A stretch of 64,000 nt of DNA from Flavobacteriaceae bacterium (lineage in GTDB: Bacteria > Bacteroidota > Bacteroidia > Flavobacteriales > Flavobacteriaceae), in assembly GCA_024640565.1 (NCBI GenBank), contig JAHEET010000004.1:44303-108302 (forward strand). The letters run 5' to 3'. Below the pieces are notes generated by a model. It saw only the letters and a program-made list of their open reading frames with translations. It was not told where the DNA came from and ran no database searches. Both the position numbers and the translations under genes were made by a program. Positions 9,931-18,306 of the stretch are shown piece after piece. How positions within the stretch are numbered: the stretch's first letter is position 1; each line of letters begins with the position of its first letter.

Positions 9931-10404
9931 ATGAAAATTTTTAAAAAAATAGGTGCTATGTTATTACTGTTGCTACTGGTAGCTCAGTTTTTTGGACCGG
10001 AAAAAAATGAAGGAAATTTGATAGCTGTGGTCCCTTTTTTAAACGAAACGAATCCGCCAGAAAATGTAAAAATTATTCTAGAAACAACTTGTTTCGATTG
10101 TCATTCTAATAAAACCAATTATCCTTGGTACAATTCCATTACTCCTGTAAATTATTGGTTAGAAAGTCATGTGAATGATGGGAAAAAACACTTGGATTTC
10201 TCTAAATGGTCGAGCTATTCCTTAAAAAGAAAAGAGCATAAAATGGATGAACTTCATGAAGAGGTTTCGGAAGGAGAAATGCCTTTAAAATCGTATACTT
10301 GGACGCATGCAGATGCCAATTTAACCTCGGAGGAAATTGCCGCCGTTGTTGCTTGGGGAAAAAAAGTGCAAGGAGATTATCAACAACAACTCAACGCAAA
10401 TTAG
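9931..10404 (+). CDS. haem-binding domain protein (single CxxCH)
   Basis: A 157-residue protein with an N-terminal hydrophobic anchor or signal (about residues 8-21) and one c-type haem motif CFDCH at residues 54-58. The haem motif is followed by the SNKTNYPWYNSITPVNYWLE segment typical of the Bacteroidota haem-binding domain (PF14376-like). This points to a periplasmic or membrane-anchored small electron-transfer or sensing protein. Its TAG stop directly abuts the TTG start of the glycosyltransferase gene, so the two are probably co-transcribed and coupled. Redox partner unknown. Confidence 0.82.
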   Translation: MKIFKKIGAMLLLLLLVAQFFGPEKNEGNLIAVVPFLNETNPPENVKIILETTCFDCHSNKTNYPWYNSITPVNYWLESHVNDGKKHLDFSKWSSYSLKRKEHKMDELHEEVSEGEMPLKSYTWTHADANLTSEEIAAVVAWGKKVQGDYQQQLNAN

Positions 10405-11646
10405 TTGTCAAAAAATACCGTACTTATTCTTGGTGCTGTCTGGGTAGCACCCAATTCTTCAGCAGCAGGCTCAAGAATGTTGCAGTTGATTCAGCAGTTT
10501 TTGCAACAACAGTGGGAGGTTATTTTTGCTACTACTGCCACCAAGGGTGAAAAAGCAATGGATCTAAAATCCATTGGTGTGACAGAAGCTACCATTGCAT
10601 TGAACCAGCCTTCTTTTGATGTTTTTTTAAAAAAAGTGAACCCAACAATTGTTTTGTTTGATCGTTTTATGATTGAAGAACAATTTGGTTGGAGAGTCGC
10701 AGAAAATTGCCCCAATGCATTGCGGATTTTAGATACGGAAGATTTACATTGTTTGCGTAAAGTACGACACAAAGCGTTGAAAGAAAAGCGTATCTTTTCC
10801 AAAAATGATCTCCTGGGAGAAGCTATTACCAAAAGAGAAATTGCAGCCATTTTACGCTGCGATTTGTCATTAATAATATCCACTTTTGAAATGGATCTGC
10901 TTCAAAACTTTTTTAAGATTGATTACAAACTATTGTATCATTTGCCTTTTTTACTTTCTCAAATTGAGCAAACACATGTATCGCGTTGGAAGTGTTTTGA
11001 TGAGCGAAAGCATTTTACCATGATCGGTAATTTTTTACATGCACCGAATGTGGATGCTGTTTTGGTTTTGAAAAATACAATTTGGAAGCAAGTTCGGAAG
11101 CAACTTCCAGCAGCGGAGTTGCATATTTATGGGGCCTATCCAACCCAACAAATTTTAGAAATGCATAATGAAAAGCAAGGATTCATTGTCAAAGGCTATG
11201 TGTCAAGTCCTGAAGATGTAGTTCGTAACACAAAAATAGTTTTGGCACCTTTGCGTTTTGGTGCAGGAATTAAAGGGAAACTAACCGAAGCCATGGTTTT
11301 TGGGGCACCAAGTGTAACCACATCTATTGGTGCGGAGGGCATGCATGGGCAGTTGCCGTGGAATGGATTTGTGACCGATGATTTTGAAGATTTTGCACAA
11401 AAAGCAGTCGCATTGTATACGGATGAAAAGCTATGGAAAACTGCGCAGGAAAACGGAGTTACTATTCTTAATACGCACTATAATAAAGACAAATACGGTC
11501 CTTTGTTGATTGCTAAAATCATTGAAATTCAAGAAAAAATAACGGAACACAGGCTTGCAAATTTCTTGGGGAGTATGCTGCAGCACCAAACCTTACAAAG
11601 CACCAAATACATGAGCAAGTGGATTGAAGCTAAAAATAAGGCCTAG
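10405..11646 (+). CDS. glycosyltransferase (GT-B, group 1-like)
   Basis: A 413-residue cytosolic protein. The N-terminus NTVLILGAVWVAPNSSAAG is a Rossmann-type acceptor-binding start. The C-terminal half has the donor-binding features of GT4-like enzymes: FTMIGNFLHAPNVDAV, AELHIYGAYP and APLRFGAGIKGKLTEAMVFG. The start is the TTG at 10405, which directly follows the TAG stop of the haem-binding gene; no ATG lies close enough to keep the first Rossmann strand. Donor and acceptor sugars cannot be inferred. Unlike most glycosyltransferases it is not in a polysaccharide cluster. Confidence 0.82.
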   Translation: MSKNTVLILGAVWVAPNSSAAGSRMLQLIQQFLQQQWEVIFATTATKGEKAMDLKSIGVTEATIALNQPSFDVFLKKVNPTIVLFDRFMIEEQFGWRVAENCPNALRILDTEDLHCLRKVRHKALKEKRIFSKNDLLGEAITKREIAAILRCDLSLIISTFEMDLLQNFFKIDYKLLYHLPFLLSQIEQTHVSRWKCFDERKHFTMIGNFLHAPNVDAVLVLKNTIWKQVRKQLPAAELHIYGAYPTQQILEMHNEKQGFIVKGYVSSPEDVVRNTKIVLAPLRFGAGIKGKLTEAMVFGAPSVTTSIGAEGMHGQLPWNGFVTDDFEDFAQKAVALYTDEKLWKTAQENGVTILNTHYNKDKYGPLLIAKIIEIQEKITEHRLANFLGSMLQHQTLQSTKYMSKWIEAKNKA

Positions 11647-11671
11647 GTGTATTTTGTAGAATCTTTGTTAC

Positions 11672-13687
11672 TTACAACAACCCAGCTCTCTTTAATAATG
11701 CCTCGGGCTTTGGTTCCTTTCCTCGGAATCTTTTGTAAAGGATCATCGGTTTTTCTGTCCCTCCTTTTGACAATATGTTTTCTTTAAATTTATGCGCCAC
11801 TTCTTTGTTGAAGATTCCTTTTTCTAGAAAATACTCGAAAGCGTCTGCATCTAAAACCTCTGCCCATTTGTAGGAATAATATCCTGCAGAATACCCTCCC
11901 TGAAAGATGTGCGAAAAGGCAGTGCTCATGCAATTTTCTTCAACATCTGGATAGAGTTTGGTGTTTTCAAAAGCGCTTTTTTCAAAATCTTTAATACTGC
12001 TTATTGTGGAAGGGTCTTGAGAGTGCCAACTCATATCCAGGAGGCCAAAACTTAATTGTCGTAAAGTTTGCATTCCTTCGTGAAAACTGGCAGATTCTTT
12101 TATTTTTTCTACATATTCCATTGGAAGCACTTCTCCTGTTTGATAATGTTTTGCAAACAACGCCAAAGCCTCTTTTTCATAACACCAATTTTCTAAAATT
12201 TGACTGGGCAATTCAACAAAATCCCAAGAAACGGAAGTTCCAGACAAGCTATTGTAAGTAGTGTTTGCTAACATGCCATGTAAAGCATGTCCAAATTCAT
12301 GAAACAAAGTGGTAACCTCATTGAAGGTGAGTAATGACGGTTTGGAAGCTGTTGGTTTTGTAAAATTACACACGATCGAAACATGAGGTCTTTCGTTTAT
12401 AGAATCTTTAATTTGCTGTGGTTTGTAGCTGGTCATCCAAGCACCATTTCTTTTGCCTTTTCGAGGGTGAAAATCAGCATAAAAAACAGCAATAAAGTCG
12501 CCATTCGTATTCGTGACATTGTAGGTTTTTACATCCTCATGGTATTTGTCAATGGTTGCTACGGTTTCGAAGTTTAAATCAAATAATTTATGAGCAATGG
12601 CAAAGGCACCAGCGATGACATTTTCTAATTCAAAATAAGGTTTTAAAATTTCTTGGTCTAAATCAAAAATTTCCTTCTTGAGCTTTTCAGAATAATAGGC
12701 TCCGTCCCACTTTTGAAGTTGTGAAATCCCGTCTAATTTTTTTGCGTAGTTTTCTAAATTTGTAAATTCTTTTTCTGCGGCTGGCTTTGCTTTCTTTAAA
12801 AGATCTTTAGAAAAGGCAATTACTTTTTCGGGTGTTTCTGCCATTCTTTCTTCTAGAACAAAATGTGCATGGGTTTTGTAACCTAACAAGAGGGCTCTTT
12901 GGTGACGCAATTTTACAATATCTAAAACAATTTGTTCGTTATTATACGCATTGTTTTGAAATCCTTTTTTACCAGCAGCAATGGCCATTTCTTTTCGCAA
13001 TGCTCGATTGTCTGCATAGGTTAAAAAAGGAATATAGCTTGGGTAGTCTAGTGTAAAAATCCATCCTTCTTTTCCTCTTTCTGTGGCCAGTTGAAGGGCC
13101 GCTTCTTTTGCAGAATCTGGCAATCCGGAAAGCTGCTTTTCATCTACTAGGTGCATTTCATAAGCATTGGTTTCTGTCAAAACATTTTCACCAAATTTTA
13201 AAGATAATTTAGAAAGTGAAGTATCAATTTTTCGAAGTGCTGCCTTATCAATATCATTCAAATTTGCGCCATTTCTTGCAAATCCTTTGTACTGTTTTTC
13301 CAGTAGTGTTTTTTGCTCTGGAGAGCATGTCAAATGATTTCGATTCTCAAAAACAGTCTTTACTCTTTGAAACAGGGCTTGGTTTAAAGTAATATCATTC
13401 CTAAATTCACTGAGCCAAGGCGAAACTTCTTGAGCAATTTTTTGAATTTCATCATTGGTTTCTGCCGAATTTAAATTGAAAAAGATACTGGTAATTCGGT
13501 TGAGTTTTTCTCCGGTAAAATCCAGTGATACTGTGGTGTTTTCAAAAGTAGGTTTTGCCTTGTTCTCAACAATTTCTTCAATCTCTTTTCTCGCCAATTC
13601 AATGGCTTTTTTGATCGCAGGTTTGTAATGCTCAGTAGAGATTTTTGAAAATGGAGCAGTATCAAAAGGCTGTAAAAGTGGATTCAT
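11672..13687 (-). CDS. M3-family zinc metallopeptidase (Dcp/oligopeptidase A type)
   Basis: A thimet-oligopeptidase-like enzyme that cleaves short peptides in the cytosol or periplasm. The 671 residues are of normal length and contain the zinc motif HEFGH at residues 463-467, with the downstream glutamate in the SQILENWCYE segment. I see no signal peptide, so a cytosolic location is likely. It is the third gene of a purK-purE-peptidase run on the minus strand, 47 bases after purE. Dcp and PrlC cannot be told apart here, so no symbol is given. Confidence 0.9.
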   Translation of the reverse strand: MNPLLQPFDTAPFSKISTEHYKPAIKKAIELARKEIEEIVENKAKPTFENTTVSLDFTGEKLNRITSIFFNLNSAETNDEIQKIAQEVSPWLSEFRNDITLNQALFQRVKTVFENRNHLTCSPEQKTLLEKQYKGFARNGANLNDIDKAALRKIDTSLSKLSLKFGENVLTETNAYEMHLVDEKQLSGLPDSAKEAALQLATERGKEGWIFTLDYPSYIPFLTYADNRALRKEMAIAAGKKGFQNNAYNNEQIVLDIVKLRHQRALLLGYKTHAHFVLEERMAETPEKVIAFSKDLLKKAKPAAEKEFTNLENYAKKLDGISQLQKWDGAYYSEKLKKEIFDLDQEILKPYFELENVIAGAFAIAHKLFDLNFETVATIDKYHEDVKTYNVTNTNGDFIAVFYADFHPRKGKRNGAWMTSYKPQQIKDSINERPHVSIVCNFTKPTASKPSLLTFNEVTTLFHEFGHALHGMLANTTYNSLSGTSVSWDFVELPSQILENWCYEKEALALFAKHYQTGEVLPMEYVEKIKESASFHEGMQTLRQLSFGLLDMSWHSQDPSTISSIKDFEKSAFENTKLYPDVEENCMSTAFSHIFQGGYSAGYYSYKWAEVLDADAFEYFLEKGIFNKEVAHKFKENILSKGGTEKPMILYKRFRGKEPKPEALLKRAGLL

Positions 13688-13734
13688 TGAGGTTGTGATT
13701 CTTTAAGTTTCTTACTGAGATACTCGGTATTGGT

Positions 13735-14214
13735 TTATTTCTTCACGCGTTCTGAAGCTTTTTCAACCTTCAATTTCAGTCCGTCTTTATACGCAATAAT
13801 TCGGTCTAAGACACAGGGGTCTGAGGCCGCAATAATTTGTGCTGCTAAAATACCAGCATTCTTTGCACCATCGAGTGCAACGGTTGCAACAGGAACCCCT
13901 CCAGGCATTTGTAAAATAGATAAAACAGAGTCCCAGCCATCGATCGAATTTCTGCTTTTTACGGGAACACCAATAATGGGCAATGGACTCATTGCTGCTA
14001 CCATTCCTGGTAAGTGTGCAGCTCCACCGGCACCGGCAATAATTACTTTTAAGCCACGTTTGTGGGCATTGGTTGCATAATCAAATAATTTTTCAGGGGT
14101 TCTGTGAGCAGAAACAATATCTACTTCAATTTCAATGTCAAAACTTTCTAAGATGTCGATTGCTTCTTGCATGATTGGAAGATCTGAATCACTTCCCATT
14201 ATTATTCCTACCAT
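13735..14214 (-). CDS. purE: N5-carboxyaminoimidazole ribonucleotide mutase PurE
   Basis: Converts N5-CAIR, the product of PurK, into CAIR in purine synthesis. The 159-residue class I PurE shows the GSDSDLP start motif, SAHRTP, and the active-site loop GAGGAAHLPGM. It lies 46 bases after purK on the same strand, the usual pairing; the presence of PurK fits the mutase rather than a class II carboxylase. Identification is firm. Confidence 0.96.
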   Translation of the reverse strand: MVGIIMGSDSDLPIMQEAIDILESFDIEIEVDIVSAHRTPEKLFDYATNAHKRGLKVIIAGAGGAAHLPGMVAAMSPLPIIGVPVKSRNSIDGWDSVLSILQMPGGVPVATVALDGAKNAGILAAQIIAASDPCVLDRIIAYKDGLKLKVEKASERVKK

Positions 14215-14260
14215 AATTTTTGCTGTTTTCTCGAATGCACGATGTTGTTTAAGGATGCTA

Positions 14261-15418
14261 TTATTTTGAAATTACTCGAATTGTTTCTTTTACTTTTTGT
14301 GCAATTTCTCTTGCTTTGGCAAGATCGTTATTGACAATTGTAACATGTCCCATTTTACGAAATGGGCGCGTTTCTTTTTTACCATAAATATGAGGCGTAA
14401 CCCCATCTATTTTTATAATATCCGTCATATTTTCATATACAACTTCTCCCGTATACCCTTCTTCTCCAACTAAATTTACCATAATACCAGCTACTGTACT
14501 TTCTGTATTTCCTAAAGGAAGGTTTAAAATACTTCTCAAGTGTTGTTCAAACTGACTGGTATAACTTGCTTCTATTGAACAATGCCCTGAATTGTGTGGT
14601 CTTGGCGCCACTTCATTCACCAAAATGGTATCCGCTTCTGTTTGAAACATTTCAACAGCCAAAAGACCTGTAAAATCTAAGTCTTTGACCACCTTTAAAG
14701 CAATTTCTTGTGCTTTTTGTGCCACCGTATCTTCTATTCTTGCAGGACAAATTACATATTCTACTTGATTTGCTTCTGGATTAAACTCCATTTCTACAAC
14801 GGGATAGGTCTTTGTTTCTCCTGCTTTATTCCTGGCAACAATGACCGCCAATTCGTTTTTAAAGGGGATTAATTTTTCTGTGATGCATTCCACATTGGGC
14901 AAACTTTCTAGATCTGCAATGGTTCTCACAATTTTTACTCCATTACCGTCATATCCAAAACGCGCGGCTTTCCATACAAATGGAAAATCGATGATGTTGT
15001 TTTCATAGGAGTGCTGAAGCTCTTCTAAATAGGCATAGTGAGTATAGGTTGCAGTAGGAATTTGATGCGCTACATAAAAATTTTTTTGACTCGCTTTGCT
15101 TTGTATGACTCGAAGTGTTTTAGGGGTTGGAAATATGGTCAAACCTTCTGATTCGAGCTGGTCTAGAGCGTCTAAGTTTACATTTTCTATTTCAATGGTC
15201 AACAAATCTACTTGTTTGCCAAAGCGATATACAGTCTCGTAATCCAACAAATCTCCTTGTACAAATTGGTTGCAAATTTGCGCGCAGGGAGCGTTTTCAT
15301 TTCCATCTAAAATACTCGTAAAAATATCGTATTTTTGGGTTTCTGCAAGGAGCATTCGGCCGAGTTGGCCGCCACCAAGAACGCCCAATTTAAAGTCTGA
15401 AGAGAAATAATTTTTCAA
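14261..15418 (-). CDS. purK: N5-carboxyaminoimidazole ribonucleotide synthase PurK
   Basis: ATP-grasp enzyme that carboxylates AIR with bicarbonate, feeding PurE. The 385 residues begin with a Rossmann-like LGVLGGGQLGRMLLAE. ATP-grasp residues follow (FPFVWKAARFGYDGNGV, LAVEMFQTE, NEVAPRPHNSGH). The best start is the TTG at 15418, immediately before KNYFSSDFKLGVLGGG; no ATG precedes the nucleotide-binding loop. A TATTTTTG -7-like box lies at 15449-15442 on the same strand without a matching TTG. It is probably the first gene of the purK-purE-M3 peptidase run. Confidence 0.95.
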   Translation of the reverse strand: MKNYFSSDFKLGVLGGGQLGRMLLAETQKYDIFTSILDGNENAPCAQICNQFVQGDLLDYETVYRFGKQVDLLTIEIENVNLDALDQLESEGLTIFPTPKTLRVIQSKASQKNFYVAHQIPTATYTHYAYLEELQHSYENNIIDFPFVWKAARFGYDGNGVKIVRTIADLESLPNVECITEKLIPFKNELAVIVARNKAGETKTYPVVEMEFNPEANQVEYVICPARIEDTVAQKAQEIALKVVKDLDFTGLLAVEMFQTEADTILVNEVAPRPHNSGHCSIEASYTSQFEQHLRSILNLPLGNTESTVAGIMVNLVGEEGYTGEVVYENMTDIIKIDGVTPHIYGKKETRPFRKMGHVTIVNNDLAKAREIAQKVKETIRVISK

Positions 15419-15472
15419 GATGTAATTTTAGTTGTATCCCACAAAAATAACAATCTAATTGGATTTAAGCTA

Positions 15473-15892
15473 CTAAAAATTTGTGATTCGTATACTCGTG
15501 CCGTTTTTTAAAACGCGGTATTCTCTAGCTGGACAATTTGAGCCATTTGTTTGAGGAGCACCTCCTAAGTGGACACTGTATTCGCTCTCGTCACAAACAC
15601 ACTTTAATGTCAGTCCATTTTCAAAAGTCATGGGCGAACTACAGTCATTGTTTGGACAAAGTAAATCGAACGCAACAAAGGAGCTGTTGTTGATGTTAAA
15701 GAGTAAAATGCCTTTGTTACCCCCATTTAAAATTGTAAAACCTCCTGGAGTTTGTGCATTAATATTAACGGGGTTGTTTAAATCGGTAGATACCTCGATG
15801 TTAATATTTGGCAAACAATTGCCAACCTGAGTATTGTCTGCGCAAGCAAAAAATAACAAAGTAGCCAACAAGAAAAAGCTTTTTTTAATCAA
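15473..15892 (-). CDS. Rieske-like lipoprotein, hypothetical
   Basis: The frame is open to 16018, but the TTG at 15892 gives the only sensible N-terminus: a lipoprotein signal IKKSFFLLATLLFFAC with the lipid-anchor cysteine at residue 17. A longer start (an ATG at 15946) would overlap the greA promoter and hide the signal. The mature part (about 120 residues) resembles flavobacterial Rieske-fold proteins: FDLLCPNNDCSSP, then LKCVCDESEYSVHLGGAP. The classical CxH...CxxH ligand pairs are not intact, so a 2Fe-2S cluster is doubtful. Probable location: membrane-anchored in the envelope. Function unknown. Confidence 0.65.
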   Translation of the reverse strand: MIKKSFFLLATLLFFACADNTQVGNCLPNINIEVSTDLNNPVNINAQTPGGFTILNGGNKGILLFNINNSSFVAFDLLCPNNDCSSPMTFENGLTLKCVCDESEYSVHLGGAPQTNGSNCPAREYRVLKNGTSIRITNF

Positions 15893-15920
15893 ATTAAAAC
15901 TGGGGTTTGAATGAAAACGT

Positions 15921-15949
15921 TTGCAATCTACAAATATTTTGTACATTTG
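15921..15949 (+). promoter_or_regulatory. predicted greA promoter (TTG-N18-TACATTTG)
   Basis: TTG at 15921-15923 and TACATTTG at 15942-15949, spaced by 18 bases, match the Bacteroidota housekeeping promoter. It points to greA and implies a 5' leader of about 140 bases. It lies inside the upstream open frame of the opposite-strand lipoprotein gene, which argues for that gene's shorter start. Confidence 0.55.
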
Positions 15950-15952
15950 TAG
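15928..15952. repeat. inverted repeat overlapping the greA -7 box
   Basis: CTACAAAT (15928-15935) and ATTTGTAG (15945-15952) form a perfect 8-base inverted repeat with a 9-base spacer that covers the greA -7 element. On the minus strand the same DNA gives AATATTTG, one base off the -7 consensus, preceded by a TTG. It could therefore be a bidirectional promoter or an operator between greA and the lipoprotein gene. Confidence 0.4.
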
Positions 15953-16093
15953 TCCAATCTCATTGCTGTTTTCAGTTATGGGATTTTTTAAATTTAAGTC
16001 CTTATTATTTATTGCCAAGGAGATACAAGAGTGTTTTTTTAAATAAATAACAGGGATTGGTTTGAGAAAGGAACTAAATTTTAAACAAAAAAA

Positions 16094-16567
16094 ATGAGCA
16101 ATATATCCTATTATTCGGCGGAAGGGTTAAAGAAATTAAAAGAAGAATTGTTTCAATTGGAACAATATGAAAGACCCAGAGTTACCCAAGAAATTGCGGA
16201 TGCACGTGATAAAGGCGATTTGAGTGAAAACGCTGAATATCATGCAGCAAAAGAAGAGCAGTCTCATTTGGAATTCAAGATTGCAAAGTTGAAAAATGTA
16301 ATTGCCAATGCACGTATTTTAGATGAAAGCCAATTAGATACATCCAAAGTCTTGATTCACTCAAATGTTGTAATTAAAAACACGACCAATGGTATGGAGT
16401 TTTCGTATCGATTGGTTGCAGATTCTGAGACAGATGTAAGAAATGGAAAACTCTCTGTAAACTCTCCTATAGGAAAAGGTTTGTTGGGGAAACAAGTGGG
16501 AGACATTGCAGAAATTCAGGTGCCAAACGGAATTATGAAGTTTGAAATCATGAAAGTTTTTAGATAA
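16094..16567 (+). CDS. greA: transcription elongation factor GreA
   Basis: Rescues backtracked RNA polymerase by stimulating transcript cleavage through the secondary channel. The 157 residues show the N-terminal coiled coil with GLKKLKEELFQLEQYERP and the acidic-tip region DARDKGDLSENAEYHAAKEEQ. The C-terminal FKBP-like domain ends PNGIMKFEIMKVFR. The ATG at 16094 follows an A-rich tract instead of a Shine-Dalgarno sequence. It is followed after 23 bases by the HIT gene, a conserved flavobacterial pair. Confidence 0.97.
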   Translation: MSNISYYSAEGLKKLKEELFQLEQYERPRVTQEIADARDKGDLSENAEYHAAKEEQSHLEFKIAKLKNVIANARILDESQLDTSKVLIHSNVVIKNTTNGMEFSYRLVADSETDVRNGKLSVNSPIGKGLLGKQVGDIAEIQVPNGIMKFEIMKVFR

Positions 16568-16590
16568 TTCTTTTTTAAAAATCATCCACA

Positions 16591-16977
16591 ATGAGTCTTT
16601 TTACGAAAATAATTACTGGCGAAATCCCAAGTTATAAAGTTGCAGAAAATACGGATTTTATTGCTTTTTTAGACATCAATCCAAATGCAAAAGGACATAC
16701 ACTTGTGGTGCCGAAAAAAGAAGAAAACAAAATTTTTGATTTGTCAAAAGAGGCCTATACAAGTTTAATGGAATTTTCATATCAGGTAGCAAAAGCTATC
16801 GAAAAAACATTGCCTTGTAAGCGTGTTGGAATGAGTGTTATTGGACTGGAGGTACCTCATGTACATGTGCACTTAGTGCCACTGAATTCGATGGCAGACA
16901 TTCAATTCGTGCAAAAAGTAAGTTTGTCAAAGGAGGAGTTTATTGATTTGGCTGAAGCGATTTCAAAGAATTTTTAA
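16591..16977 (+). CDS. HIT-family nucleotide hydrolase/transferase (HINT type)
   Basis: A 128-residue histidine-triad protein of the HINT branch, which hydrolyses purine nucleoside phosphoramidates or nucleotidyl conjugates. The start SLFTKIITGEIPSYKV, the DINPNAKGHTLVVPK segment and the catalytic triad VPHVHVHLVPL (near residue 88) are all present. It lies 23 bases after greA, so it is probably co-transcribed. It ends 30 bases before the convergent histidine kinase gene. The physiological substrate is unknown. Confidence 0.93.
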   Translation: MSLFTKIITGEIPSYKVAENTDFIAFLDINPNAKGHTLVVPKKEENKIFDLSKEAYTSLMEFSYQVAKAIEKTLPCKRVGMSVIGLEVPHVHVHLVPLNSMADIQFVQKVSLSKEEFIDLAEAISKNF

Positions 16978-17007
16978 AAAGACTTTTTTTAGATTTCGAA
17001 TAAGTAC

Positions 17008-18159
17008 TTAAACACTTTCTAATAAAATTTCAAAAGTAGTTCCTTTACCGATTTCCGATTTTTGCACACTTATTTTTCCTTTGTGGTAATCTTCCACAAT
17101 TCTTTTAGAAAGTGACAAGCCCAATCCCCAACCTCTTTTTTTTGTGGTAAAACCCGGTTTGAAAATTTGCTTAAATAACGATTTGTGCATCCCTTTTCCT
17201 GAATCTGAAATACAAATTTTTACCTTTTTCCCAATCGGGGCAATTTCTAGCTTTAAAGCACCTTCTTTTTGCATTGCGTCGATAGCATTTTTGATAAGGT
17301 TTTCAATTACCCATCCAAAAAGTTCATGATTTAAATTGACAAAAAGTTCTTTTTTCTCGGAATAAAAGGTAAATAAAATTTGTTTTGAACTTCGAGATTC
17401 TAAATAATCATATGCTTGTTTTGTAATATGAACAATGTTTTCCTTTTTAAGTTCTGGAACAGAACCAATTTTAGAAAATCGATTGGCGATGGTGTTTAAA
17501 CGATGGACATCATTTTCAATTTCTGACACATATTTTTCATTTAGTTGTTCCATTTTTAGAATGGCAATCCATCCTAGTAAAGAAGAGAGGGGTGTGCCAA
17601 TTTGATGCGCAGTTTCTTTCGCCATTCCTGTCCATAATTTATTCGTTTCGGCGGCTTTATTGGAACTAAAAAATAGATAAATCACACTAAGGAATAAAAC
17701 CAGAATAAGGATAAGTGCGAGTGGATAATAGGTGAGTTTGTTTAAAAGATCTGAATCTCTGTAATAGATGAATTTTTTGTTTTTTCCGTTATAACTGATT
17801 TCGATGGGGGCATTTTCAGATCTCATTTTTTGCAATTGATCTTGCACATATATTGGATCTTGCCCTTTTGTAGCATCTAAATTCTTATATTCAATTTCAC
17901 CCGCTTCATTGACTAAAATCATTGGAATATCGGTACTGTTTTTAATGATTTTTAGCGGTAAATCTACATTAGCATTCAAATCTTCATTCGTAGAAAGTTC
18001 TCTTTGTGCGGTTGCGAAGATCTCTATTTTGGCACGTTCTTCTTGTTTGAATTTTTGAAAAAATACTGCCGTGTTCCAAAGAATCAATGACACAATAATT
18101 AAAGAAATTAGAATGGCAATTCGCTTAAATAAAAGGGTGTTTGTAAGAAAGTTCATCAA
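17008..18159 (-). CDS. membrane sensor histidine kinase
   Basis: A 383-residue kinase with two membrane segments (about residues 12-32 and 143-163) around a roughly 110-residue extracytoplasmic sensor. The cytosolic core has the H-box AKETAHQIGTPLSSLLGW (a His-Gln-Ile variant of the usual HELRTP), the N-box LIKNAIDAM, and G-boxes SDSGKGM and WGLGLSLSKRI. There is no obvious HAMP domain between membrane and dimerisation helix. No response regulator lies next to it, so it is an orphan in this window. The signal is unknown. Confidence 0.88.
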   Translation of the reverse strand: MMNFLTNTLLFKRIAILISLIIVSLILWNTAVFFQKFKQEERAKIEIFATAQRELSTNEDLNANVDLPLKIIKNSTDIPMILVNEAGEIEYKNLDATKGQDPIYVQDQLQKMRSENAPIEISYNGKNKKFIYYRDSDLLNKLTYYPLALILILVLFLSVIYLFFSSNKAAETNKLWTGMAKETAHQIGTPLSSLLGWIAILKMEQLNEKYVSEIENDVHRLNTIANRFSKIGSVPELKKENIVHITKQAYDYLESRSSKQILFTFYSEKKELFVNLNHELFGWVIENLIKNAIDAMQKEGALKLEIAPIGKKVKICISDSGKGMHKSLFKQIFKPGFTTKKRGWGLGLSLSKRIVEDYHKGKISVQKSEIGKGTTFEILLESV

Positions 18160-18230
18160 AACAAATATAAAGGTTTCTTGGATATAACTCGTTTATGATT
18201 TTGATAGTATCTTTACATATCAATTAATTT

Positions 18231-18288
18231 TAGTCTGCGAGCAGACTATCAAAAAGTATAAACATCTCAATTGCGTGCAAGGCAATTG
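18231..18288 (+). promoter_or_regulatory. hairpin-rich leader upstream of the flavin reductase gene
   Basis: Two perfect inverted repeats lie between the divergent kinase and flavin reductase genes. TAGTCTGC-GA-GCAGACTA is at 18231-18248 and CAATTGC-N7-GCAATTG at 18268-18288. A TATCTTTA box (one base off the -7 consensus) lies upstream near 18208, so both hairpins would be in the leader RNA. It matches no riboswitch that I know; it could also be operator DNA. Confidence 0.4.
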
Positions 18289-18306
18289 TTTCTAAAAAAA
18301 GTAAGA

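Noticed and set aside
13730..14080. 116-codon plus-strand frame opposite purE
   Set aside because: Antisense shadow of the strongly conserved purE.
17500..17650. Histidine kinase called defective because the H-box reads AHQIGTP
   Set aside because: This variant of HExxTP occurs in functional kinases, and the N- and G-boxes are intact.
18231..18288. Known FMN riboswitch upstream of the flavin reductase gene
   Set aside because: The conserved FMN (RFN) element core is absent; only two simple hairpins are present.
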